Assembly: GCF_000760515.2 (NCBI RefSeq)
Contig: NW_013546148.1
Span: 1-25,187 of the forward strand
DNA from: Mitosporidium daphniae
Taxonomy: Eukaryota; Microsporidia
Length of the DNA stretch: 25,187 bases
Direction of reading: 5' to 3'
Program-made: the position numbers and the translations under genes
Shown here: positions 9,137-17,958 of the stretch, piece after piece
Numbering within the stretch: the first letter of the stretch is position 1
How the letters are laid out: the number at the start of each line of letters is the position of its first letter
Notes under the pieces: generated by a model
The model's database searches: none
Told to the model about the DNA's origin: nothing
The model's input: the letters and a program-made list of their open reading frames with translations, nothing else

Positions 9137-10473
9137 ATGGTCCCACCCCCCTCCATTTTAGCTCATTATCCGCAAACCGCCTTCAGCACCGATAAACATG
9201 CAAATACTTTTCTCTTTACATCGGAGTCTGTGGGCGAAGGCCATCCTGGTACCGACATAGCCTTACCACTCATTAATTTGATAGATAAGATATGCGATCA
9301 AATATCCGATGCGATTTTGGATGCCTGCTTGGCTCAGGATCCTAAATCCAGAGTAGGAGTGGAAACCGCGGCGAAGACAGGAATGATTGTGGTGTTGGGG
9401 GAAATTACCTCAAATGCCGTTCTTGATGTCCAAGCACTTGTTCGCAGTGTTGTCAGAGACATTGGCTATGACGATTCATCAAAAGGTATGTTTAGCCGGT
9501 TTATTAGGTAGGGTTTGACTACAAAACGTGCAGCGTATTATCTGCCATTGAGCAGCAATCTCCAGATATTGCGCAGTCGCTAATGGGACATTCAGATATC
9601 GACGATATTGGCGCAGGCGATCAGGTATCCTTTTTCGCACCAATCGATGCAGGGACTCATGTTTGGATATGCAACCGACGAAACACCTGAGCTGATGCCG
9701 TTGACGGTAGTGCTGGCCCACAAGATCGTTGAGGCACTTGCAGTTGCAAGAAAAACGAAACAAGTTGAATGGATTCTTCCTGACTGCAAGTCTCAAGTGA
9801 CCATTGAATATGAGATGCAGGATGGCGTACCTGTGCCGCTACGAGTGCATACCATTGTCCTATCTACCCAGCATTCGCCATCAATCTCGCTTGCCGCGAT
9901 GAAAGAATCATTGGAGATGGAGATCGTTAAAAAGGTCATTCCCACCCATCTGATCGATGAAAGGACAATACTCCACATTCAGCCATCAGGAAAGTTTGTC
10001 ATTGGTGGGCCGCAGGGAGATGCGGGCCTCACGGGAAGAAAAATCATTGTTGACTCATATGGAGGGTGGGGTGCCCATGGTGGTGGTGCCTTCTCCGGAA
10101 AAGATCCCACCAAGGTAGATCGGTCTGGAGCATATGCTGCCAGATGGGTAGCAAAATCCATTGTACATGCCGGTCTGGCCAAAAGATGTCTCATCCAAGT
10201 AAGCCATCAGGGATGGCTTTTAACCAATAGCTTTCGTATGCGATTGGAATTCCCGAGCCTCTTTCCATATATATCGAGACATATGGTACTGGTAAGCTTT
10301 CCAATGCCGAGCTCTTGCGTGTTGTGAAGAAAAACTTTAACCTCAGGCCTGGTGCAATTATCAGGGAACTTGATCTGCTAAGACCAATTTATCAGGCGAC
10401 TTCGTGCTATGGCCATTTTGGTAGGGCTCAATTCAGCTGGGAGGTACCAAAAGAGTTGTCATTGGCGGATTGA
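9137..10473 (+). CDS. SAM1: S-adenosylmethionine synthetase
   Basis: Makes S-adenosylmethionine from methionine and ATP in the cytosol. Five exons (9137-9248, 9285-9485, 9512-9624, 9653-10198, 10231-10473) with introns of 36, 26, 28 and 32 nt give 404 residues, within the family range of 380-400. Signatures in order are [17 protein letters not shown] (split by intron 1), [31 protein letters not shown] (split by intron 3), and the nucleotide and phosphate loop [44 protein letters not shown] and the C-terminal YGHFGR follow. The first intron is a multiple of three without an in-frame stop, so an unspliced frame would insert 12 residues into the GEGHPDK motif. Family conservation shows it must be removed. 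The only ATG in frame upstream of the conserved core is at 9137. Confidence 0.97.
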
Positions 10474-10580
10474 GTGTGACAATTTCCTTTGCATTGCTAA
10501 TTATTTTAAAATTAAAATTTTTATTCGACTTTTGATTTGCCGCCAATTTAATCAGCCCCAATTGGGGAAACCTGCTAAAG

Positions 10581-12170
10581 ATGTCGCCTCCGCTCCCCCC
10601 TTCAAAGCAAGGAACGACATACAGTAGGAAGCCTCTCGCAGACATTTCAAACAAACTTATATCTAAATCTTCGCAATCAAAGAAGAGCTATCATCCTCAC
10701 GAAAACACAGACAGTGATGATTTATCTTTCGAGTTGGGGACATTTCAACAACTCAAGAATTTTCCCACGGATCTTCCTGACACGTCAAATGATCACATAA
10801 GCTATATTGACGAGCTAAATTCACTTTCTTTCTCTCATTCTGAGGATTCCTTGGATATGCTTCCTGAAAAATATCCTGCAAAACAGATGACAAACACCAA
10901 TTCGCGGCAAAAGGTTAGCACACTGAATCCCACAAAAAAAACTACGGCAAATACACTATCTTCGGTAACCTTCACATCAAATTCCAAGCCCCAAAAGCCA
11001 TACAGAGACCAGGATTCCGGATCTTCCGCTATTGCCGATTATTTGCTTTTGAAGGCCAGATTTGAATCCCTTAGAACAAAATACGACATGCTACTGTCAG
11101 AGAGCCAGGAAAAAATATCCACACTGCAGGCGGAAAAGCTAGAATATGAACAGAAGGTCAAAGATCATGATTCAATTTTGAAGCACAAAATTTCGCAACA
11201 GCAACAGGAATTTTCTCGTCAGCATAAGGAAACCTCGGATGCCTTTGAACAAGAAAAAACTCGGTTGGAAGAGAAAATTTCTGCCCTTCAATCAGAGAAT
11301 TCTGCTCTTTCCCTATCGCTAGAGGGCGAACGACAAGAAAACGCCACTCTTCAATCGCATCTCCAACAGTTAAGGAGTTCTTTGGCACAGCATGAAGAAA
11401 ATGAGGTTATTCTGAAATCTGAAATTTCTAGACTTGAATCCATTCCCACNTGGAAAACCCCGTCGTCATCATCATCTAGAGTATCTGATCCTGGTAGCCT
11501 CCATGCACAAATCCGGGCCCTTGAGGATGCGCTTACAGCAGAAAGGCACCTTTCCGCGGCAAAGCTTTCCGCTGTTCGCCAGGAGAATGAAGAAGAGCAT
11601 GAGCAGATCATGCTATTTGCAGAGGAGAAAATACGCTCGGATATGCATGCACAATGGAAACGACGCCTCTCCCAGATCAAGGAGTCGTGGTCGCTTAAAA
11701 AGCGCTCTCTTATCAACAAGGTTACCAAGGCCTTTGAACGGAGGTATGGTCATTAGTTTGGTTGCTCTTCATGTTATCCTATTAAGCCCGCGCTCTCTTT
11801 TGTTTCTCTGACTTTTAATTTTTTGTTTACCACTAGACTGACCGAACTCTCTGCAGAATGGGAGCGCGAAAAAAGCCTGCTTCTGGCCCGGTTACGAACA
11901 GGAAAGCCTTCTTCCGCCACAAGATATCATCGGTCGTTTGATCCTAGTGACTCCATAGCTGATGACGATTTTTTTTCTGATTCATTCAAAATAGACGGAG
12001 AGGAAATATTCGAGGACCGGGATCATTTACTTGGGGGGTTCAAAAGCACTGACCGTGATCCTGGCTTTCGACGTGAGACAGGTTACCAGCAGCTATTTAG
12101 GAGTCCATTGCTGCGAAAGACACCACATTTTATGTCCAGGTCCAGGATGCCCCCCTCAACTACAGAATAA
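10581..12170 (+). CDS. Coiled-coil protein with N-terminal destruction-box-like motif
   Basis: Not recognised. Two exons (10581-11743, 11837-12170) flank a 93-nt intron, one of only three in the window longer than 36 nt. The product has 498 residues. Residues 16-24, RKPLADISN, fit the RxxLxxIxN destruction-box pattern of proteins degraded by the anaphase-promoting complex. The N-terminal 150 residues are Ser/Thr-rich and probably disordered. Long heptad-type coiled coil covers about residues 155-290 and 310-420 (rich in Glu, Lys, Gln and Leu). The tail is basic and acidic by turns. The ambiguous base at 11450 is in a third codon position (ACN, Thr), so it changes nothing. The shape suggests a spindle-pole, centrosome or cytoskeletal scaffold, but that is only inference. 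Confidence 0.85.
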
Positions 12171-12218
12171 ATGTAAACCCAGCCCTAGCCCTAGTTCTCC
12201 AAAATATGCAACTATTTA

Positions 12219-14237
12219 TTAGATCTCCGCAGCAAGGGCGCCGAGGTCGGTGTCGGAAGAGATATTGTCCGAAATAAGATCTTCTTCGTCTAGTTGCGAA
12301 GAGGACCTCTTTCGAGGGGCGGAAAGCTCCGTAATGTCTTCTAAATTAGTAGATTCATCCGTGTTGACAGATCCAAGTGACCCTTCATCTAGATCCACAT
12401 CTCTATTATAATTTTCCTGGTCCTCAGCTTCCAACTGGGCCAGGAAGTCTTCGTCTTCCTCTGCTAATGGCAATGTAGCCTCATTCATGGGAATCCAGTC
12501 ATATACGTTCCAAAGATATAGGGTTTCCGGTTGTCGTTGGAAACTCCATATAGAATCCCAGAGCCATTGAAGGCGCACGATGGCTACTGAAGATCCCCTG
12601 CGCGCTCGCACAAGCCTCGCTCTTTCCGTTTCCGGCTACCATAAAGAATGGCCACTTACATTGGACGCAACTAAATGTGTAATTGAGAAAATAGAGTCGT
12701 CTTCTTCCCCAGTCTCATTGGTATCGTCAAATGTGAGCATGTAACAGATTGCACCAAATTCACTTGCTCGGCGCCAAATCTCCGAGCTAACCACAGGGAG
12801 AATAAATCTCAAGTACGTACCGTGTAGGATCTACGTTAAGGGGAATCACACCCGTAAATGCGATAGAAACGCCAGCAAGAATGCGAGACTTGAGCGCCGG
12901 TAGCAGCACCTTGGGTCAATTTTGCAGGATACCTTCATATCTACACCATTGGTCGCGGCACATGAGGGCGACCCAAAGAGCGAAGACGGAGATGAGAGCA
13001 CGTTTGCAGCATCTCCACCACCACCCTCGATGATGCGCCGAATGACGCGGTCATAATTACGGAAAAAAGCGCATGTAAATCATCGAGGATCTGCTCAATG
13101 CGGTTAAACAAGGTCTCGTCAGCCTTCTGCGTCGTATAGTCGACCCAGAGGGTGTTGGAGGACATTGGGATGGATATAGAATGCTTTTCAGAGAGGGCTG
13201 AATCAGCTTGGTCTATTTGCGACGGGTCCGTCTGTAATACGGCGTGTGAATTCTCTGGGCGAGCAGGTTGTTGTTGCCAGTTGATATCGCCGGTGTTTGA
13301 AAAGAAAAAGTCTACAATAAATCAATGCCCATACATGGACGCACGTGAATCAAATTGGGCGAGTGTGTCCAAACATCTGACCTATCATCGAGAATCAAAA
13401 CCATTGCATCTTCACAAGGAAAAATTCTCGAGAGCTCCTTTTTGGTCCAGTCTATGATAAAATCTCCACTAGATGCCCTTTGTATGGTCTCTGGTCACAA
13501 TTCGGTCGAAAAAAAAGGTCCCTGTAGGATCAAGCAGCCGAGCTACGGCTAATCCGTAAGAATGGCTGCCCATCGTGTATATGTGGAGCTCGAATTTCTT
13601 AGAAATTCGTTCTAAAAAGCCATGGACAGTGTTTCTGCAGGAAAGTCGGGATATTGCCTACCTAAGCTTAATATAGTGGGGAATCCCGCTTTCATCGTCT
13701 TCAAGAATAACCCTGTGAATATCCATTTCCTTGCACAGCGACTCGGAGGCGGGTTTATTCTCTATGAACCAGGAATCAACGAGAGAGCTCGTTGTGGCAT
13801 GAACCAAAGTCTGATCCAAATCGACAACAAGCGATAGCTTCCGGGCCTTTATGAGTCGTGCTGCTGTGGCGCGCTCCAATCTTTGCGCCTCCTGGAGAGA
13901 AGGAAATTACGTCTTACAGAAAGGGAGACAGAAACAGACATTGGTGCCGAAGAGCCCGATACAAGTTCGATTGTTGTTCTTCGATCAGCAAACAGCTCCG
14001 CGCTACATGCATAAAGATGGCGTGTCCAAACCTCGTAGAAAGATCATTCCCGCATAGGGCACACATTCCGTTCACCTGAACGTCATGAGTACAAGGAGGA
14101 TCCAAAGCTTCAGCACGCGTAACAGGGTCATTCTGCTCCGTCACTATATTAACTTTGTCCCCATCAAGGTCCTGGACATGTTGTTCGTATTCGGGGACCG
14201 GAGGATCTTCACGGCGGGTGCCGCTATTGGTATCCAT
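12219..14237 (-). CDS. FCP1: RNA polymerase II CTD phosphatase FCP1, with one-base frameshift
   Basis: Dephosphorylates the CTD of RNA polymerase II to recycle it. Nine exons: 14237-14032, 14002-13918, 13891-13662, 13634-13477, 13451-13335, 13311-12933, 12909-12821, 12786-12660, 12635-12219. Introns are 23-34 nt. An N-terminal Cys/His cluster (CTHDVQVNGMCALCG) is followed by the catalytic DxDxT motif VVDLDQTLVHAT at about residue 121, then FELHIYTMGSHSYGLA, FFDRIVTR, LILDDRSDVW and NTGDINW. A BRCT domain lies at about 393-503 (AGVSIAFTGVIPL to VRLQWLWDS), and the tail is acidic (EEDEDFLAQLE). Intron 4 (13452-13476) fits only as GC...AG. In exon 6 a T6 run (13063-13068) is one base short of the frame that gives HALFF then RNYDR. 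With that base all nine exons join in phase (602 residues). A 35-nt intron ending GAG is the alternative. The start is 9 bp from the FKBP stop. Confidence 0.93.
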
Positions 14238-14246
14238 TAAATTTTA
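14238..14246 (-). promoter_or_regulatory. Nine-bp spacer between FKBP stop and FCP1 start with AAATTT core
   Basis: The FKBP gene stops at 14247 and FCP1 starts at 14237, both on minus. The spacer contains the AAATTT core at 14239-14244, in the context AATAAAATTTAATG read on minus. The FCP1 promoter must therefore lie inside the FKBP coding or 3' region. AATAAA here could also serve FKBP polyadenylation. Confidence 0.5.
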
Positions 14247-15100
14247 TTAAAAAAGGCGGGAATAGGCCGCTCTCTCTTTCCTTTCTTGTTCAGCTATGTG
14301 GGTCTTGATGACAGCAATGTGAGCATCAATTGCAGGATCAACTTGTGAATTTAGCTTCTTGGCCTTCTCAGCTTCCAATAATGCTGCAGAATATTCATGC
14401 ATGCCATCAAGGGCAATGGAGAGGCGGAGAAGTCCCTTGACGCTTGAAGAGATTAAATTCTATCGTCAACTAGTGATGGGTACCTTGTTTTCATTTGCAA
14501 GCCTAATATTATCGCCATACGCCCCAAGCTTATTATTGACAAGAAGAAGATTTAGCAAGATCGACGTGTAAAGTTGCGAGGTGACGTGAAACTTTTTCAG
14601 GTATCCATGAGCCCTTGAATAAAGCCTAGCAGCTTCTGCAAACGAGCCTCCGCCATATAGCTCATTAGCTTGTAGTTTGATAGACTCTGACACATTCACG
14701 GCTTCTTCCACAGTCGTGGGCTCAGCATAAAAGTCTAGAAGCTCTACCTGATGACGATAAAACCATAAAAGCATACATCAAAAATAAGGGTAGAGTTTGC
14801 GGGAATCGCTGGTGGAGATCCTGTAGCTCCGTATGCCATTTCTGGCGCGCAAATAAGGTTGCTGCGCTCAGTGCGATGCATCGTAGCAACTCCCAAATCC
14901 CATCCCTTGATGACCTCGCCCTTGCCAAGAATGAAGGAAAATGGTTCCCCGCGAGTGCGACTAGAATCAAAAGTAGAGCCATCTGCTAGTAATGACCCGG
15001 TATAATGAACAAGCACGCGGTCTCCCGGCTGTGGAGACTTTTCCAAAGGTGCGGCTCGTATGATTTGCTTACAAAGTCCCTCTGCAATCTCGATTTCCAT
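14247..15100 (-). CDS. FKBP-type peptidyl-prolyl isomerase with TPR domain
   Basis: Immunophilin of the kind that binds Hsp90 through TPRs. Exons 15100-14777, 14747-14484 and 14459-14247, with introns of 29 and 24 nt, give 266 residues. One FKBP domain covers about residues 20-115 (GDRVLVHYTG, DSSRTRGEPFSFILG, VIKGWDLGV, IPANSTLIFDVELLDF). The C-terminal half holds TPR-like helices: AVNVSESIKLQANELYGGGSF, AARLYSRA, LLNLLLVNNKLG, and KGLLRLSIALDG ending AYSRLF. The layout is that of a small one-FKBP-domain/TPR protein (FKBP8, FKBP6 or AIP type) rather than the two-domain FKBP51/52. No membrane anchor is seen at the C-terminus. The conserved Tyr and Phe/Asp positions of the isomerase pocket (VHYTG, TFDSS) are present, but the mid-domain position usually Tyr in AYG is kept within PEMAYGATG. 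Confidence 0.93.
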
Positions 15101-15985
15101 TTTAAATAGTAAAATTTACACCGTGCCGATGCGATTAATGATTTTTGATGCACCACATGGTTCGCCCAACCCTGTTGACATTAAAATTACTTTCAAGTTC
15201 TAGAAAATTGGATAAATCTTCCCACGGGCAGCGTGATGGGACCATGTAGCTCTACATTTAGGGCTCTCTTGAAAGGACTTGATAGTGCAACATCCGACAA
15301 GATCTGGGAGCTGAATCGAGATATTTTATAGCTTTCTCTGGCATGTAAATTTCTCTTTATGTGTCGAAAAGCTCGACCTGAAAGACTCGACTCGAAACCC
15401 GAGTCTCTTTTTTGGTCAAAATCAATCAGAAAAGTCATCTGATCAAGTAGCTGGTTCCAAGCATGTTTAAAAACCTAAATGGGCCCACTCTAAGCTTACG
15501 TGTCACTTTGTTGGCTCATGGTACCTTTGTTATTTGATCATTTATTGATACAACCCACCATTTAAGACATTGATAAGTAGTTCCTTGAAAATCCAGCCTT
15601 TAAGAATAATCTGCGCGAATGATCTATTAATGAATCACAATTAAGTCCTTTAATTTGGAACGGATAATAAACTTGTGCCTTTTAGTTTCTATTTATACTT
15701 TAGATTTTGGTTCCTTGTACTTACCAACTGTATGCAGCTGGAACGGATGGACCGATGGAAAAGAAGAAACTCTAACCCTAATTTGAAATTTAGAGGCATG
15801 CTGGGATCAAGTGAAATGTACCCTGGACTTTGACTCAATCGATATATTAATTTGTCGCATTAAAGAGATAAAGAATTGAGGCCCTCATGTATCACTTAAT
15901 CTTCCAAGTTGTCAGAAAGACTATGCAAAAGTTTACATGGCTTAGCGAGTCGGCGTGAATATTTAATGATAAAATACAGAAGGAA
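15101..15985. other. Longest stretch without a firm gene (885 bp)
   Basis: A/T-rich DNA between the FKBP start and the V-ATPase stop, both on minus. It contains an AAATTT core at 15112-15117 for FKBP. A possible small minus-strand gene lies at 15193-15519, a minus-strand TATA-like GTATAAATA at 15690-15698, and a GGGCCC site at 15481-15486. Two small hairpins and a T6 run lie at 15363-15413 on plus. Beyond 15700 I see no coding or RNA gene on either strand. Confidence 0.55.
15193..15438 (-). CDS. Possible small hypothetical protein (81 residues)
   Basis: An ATG-started frame of 81 codons, rich in Arg, Ser and Phe, with no family I recognise. The same frame stays open a further 36 nt 5', to exactly the acceptor of a well-formed 25-nt intron (15475-15499, GTAAGC...TTTAG). 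That intron would be preceded by a mini exon starting ATG at 15519. However, splicing those exons as written runs into TGA after 19 codons, because the phase is off by one. Either this is a real gene of about 100 residues with a one-base error, or both pieces are chance. No protein similarity supports it. Confidence 0.25.
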   Translation of the reverse strand: MTFLIDFDQKRDSGFESSLSGRAFRHIKRNLHARESYKISRFSSQILSDVALSSPFKRALNVELHGPITLPVGRFIQFSRT

Positions 15986-16636
15986 TTAAACCAATATCGA
16001 CGTAAAGCCATCTGTTTTGGTCCCCTGAAGAAGCCCTACAATCACCCCAAACAGCCCGACTGCAGAGGCAAAAATTTCTATTAGAAGCACTTTCAAGAAA
16101 ATAGAATGATTCTGTGCGTCTGCAAGCGCAACAGACGAGCCGGAAATTCCAACTGCGATGCCGCAAATAAAATCACAAAACCCGACAGTCAACCCACCCC
16201 AGAATATGGCGAATCCTGCGGTAAATCAAATGAAAAAACCTGTGTAAATATTTGTCGGCGTAACTGCGTATAGCCCCGAAATCCGCGTGGAAAATACAAT
16301 GGCAATGACAAGCCCGTAAATGCCGACCGCTTCGCAAAAAAGGATTGAAATTAGATTTTTCATCTTGATTCGGTGGTCGCGAACGGCAGCCCCAGAAAGA
16401 GTCGATCCAACGATCCAGATTCCCCTAGAAATCAATGGAAATATGTACCAGGCCGCACCGACGACAGACAGTCCAATACATGCTGCTATACCGATTGCAG
16501 CCCAGTAGTAAGGATGAACTTGCAGCAGAAATGAAGCCACATCAAAATATTCTATTTGCCCCGTAATAAGCATATAAGTGCCAAAGAAAACGACAAATGT
16601 AGTGACTGCAACGAGGAGCGAAGTGACTTTGGACAT
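15986..16636 (-). CDS. VMA16: V-type ATPase proteolipid subunit c''
   Basis: Membrane rotor subunit of the vacuolar H+-ATPase. Three exons (16636-16449, 16424-16240, 16215-15986) with two 24-nt introns give 200 residues (yeast subunit 213). An N-terminal hydrophobic helix is followed by four more, as in c''. Key carboxylates are in FCEAVGIYG (essential Glu of the second proteolipid helix) and LIEIFASAVG. GIAACIGLSVVGAAWGIW and GISGSSVALADA are typical proteolipid repeats. The intron at 16425-16448 is 24 nt, in frame and without a stop. Leaving it in adds eight residues after GAAW, whereas removing it gives the conserved GAAWGI. The ATG at 16636 is preceded by an AAATTT core 16 bp upstream. 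Confidence 0.96.
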
Positions 16637-16698
16637 GAAATTATAAAATCGAAATTTTTTGATTTATTAAAATTACGAATTATATTTTCACCTGCGCA

Positions 16699-17600
16699 CT
16701 ACAGTACCAGCTCCTTGATAGCTCCAAGCGAAAGATCGGACTGCCAAGCAGGCAATGGCATTGCATCCTGAATTTTCGACTCTTTTTCTTTTGAGGAAAC
16801 CAAGATATCATCGCCTTGTGAGCAAATCAGTGCTCTTAATGATATCAACTGCCCTTCCCATTCTTTGATACTTTCTCGCAATTGCTCGTTGGCAGAGTTT
16901 TGCACCTATCTTATAAAAAGGCAGTTACTTGAGGAAGAAGTCTATTTATGCGCTCTATTGACTCTGTCAAGCAATCTATTTGAGCTCGAGCTTCAAATTC
17001 CGAATTAGACCACGTTTGTATTTTTTCTCTACTTTCATCAATCAACCTTTTCATAGAGTCGCATTGGTCAAAGACCTTTTCTTTTAAAGCTTGCTGTTCA
17101 AGTTTAATGCGATCAATTGATGTTTTCAGTTCATTAATTTCCTGTAACAGGCGATCCGATTCAGACTTCAAAAATGGCCATCCAGTGATCCAATTTTTAA
17201 ACAAATTCTAATGGAAAAAATCAAGCACCATTGTGGGTACCGTTACATAGGAAGCAATCAATACAGAGGCTCCGCCAGCTAGAGTTCCCCAAATAAGAAT
17301 GTCACTCCACGGTGTTGTGTGATTTCTTTTTGAATAAACAACTCTTTCAGGTAGCTTTGGTTGTTTTTGTGGAACGTCTTCTTTTGGAAATGCAATTATT
17401 TTTTGTTCTTCCGATGAATTTACTTTGTTTTTATCCTGTGGATTTTCTTGTTCAGGGTATGCTCGCTTAAGTGCCTCTTCAACCTCTTCCGATGTAAGCC
17501 CCTTCCCCTCGAGAAAAGTAATTCTTTTGGATAGCGGCGATGACTTTACTTTGGCATCCATTAGAAATGATATTGCCTGAGCCAAAAGATCTTCCCTCAT
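16699..17600 (-). CDS. PEX14: Peroxin 14 (peroxisomal docking protein)
   Basis: Docks the PTS1 receptor Pex5 at the peroxisomal membrane. The conserved N-terminal helical domain is unmistakable: REDLLAQAISFLMDAKV, SSPLSKRITFLEGKGL, TSEEVEEALKRAY. A hydrophobic segment follows at about residues 98-118 (ILIWGTLAGGASVLIASYV), then coiled coil. The C-terminus contains PLPAWQ, similar to the tail of fungal Pex14 proteins. The second intron is 16906-16928 (23 nt). The first ends at 17208, but its donor is uncertain: GTACCC at 17240 (33 nt, preferred because GTA donors dominate here), GTGCTT at 17228 (21 nt) or GTAACG at 17249 (42 nt). All keep the frame. With 33 nt the product has 281 residues. Presence of PEX14 implies functional peroxisomes. 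Confidence 0.93.
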
Positions 17601-17958
17601 TCAGAGATAAATTAAATTGCAAATCAATTTGTAATTTAAAACGGCAAATGTAAAAGCACGCTCAGACGGACTTGATTGGCAGCATTCCAACTGCACATCC
17701 AACTGCACATCCAACTGCACATCCAACTGCACATCTCGAGATAATGCATAAATGATAGCCACAAATGGAAACAAAAAACATGCTTTTGGCTATTTGTCGA
17801 TCATAATTCCATCTCAGATTCATGGGGTGAATGAGGCCAACGAATGAGCACCGATTTTAACTTTATCTTAATCGGTGTGTATGTAAAGAGCATAGATCGA
17901 TCGCATATTAATAGGCGATTTTTGTTGGCACATAATTGGTTGCGAAACCCGTCTTTTA
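17601..17958 (+). other. Intergenic stretch upstream of PEX14 with tandem repeat
   Basis: This 358 bp non-coding region lies between the PEX14 start and the U1A-like stop, both on minus. It holds the 4 x 12-bp repeat at 17687-17734, a run of AT-rich sequence next to the PEX14 ATG (AATTTAAA variants rather than the exact AAATTT core), and no coding exon that I can recognise. Confidence 0.6.
17687..17734 (+). repeat. Perfect 12-bp tandem repeat, four copies
   Basis: CCAACTGCACAT is repeated four times without mismatch. It lies about 90-135 bp upstream of the PEX14 start. It contains CAACTG and TGCACAT cores on plus. The copy number may vary between strains. A regulatory role is possible but unproven. 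Confidence 0.95.

Noticed and set aside
12178-12200. CCCTAGCCCTAG and, near 15772, CTAACCCTAA as telomere-like sequence
   Set aside because: Both are shorter than two repeat units and lie among housekeeping genes; chance is sufficient.
15676-15686. GCCTTTTA in an A/T-rich context with a Sm-like ATTTTG downstream, resembling the U5 snRNA loop
   Set aside because: The invariant ninth base is wrong (G instead of C), the flanking stem is weak, and an 8-mer match is expected by chance on two strands of 25 kb.
16320-16508. Plus-strand open frames opposite VMA16, FCP1, CstF-64 and other genes
   Set aside because: They are antisense shadows of well-supported conserved genes and resemble no family.
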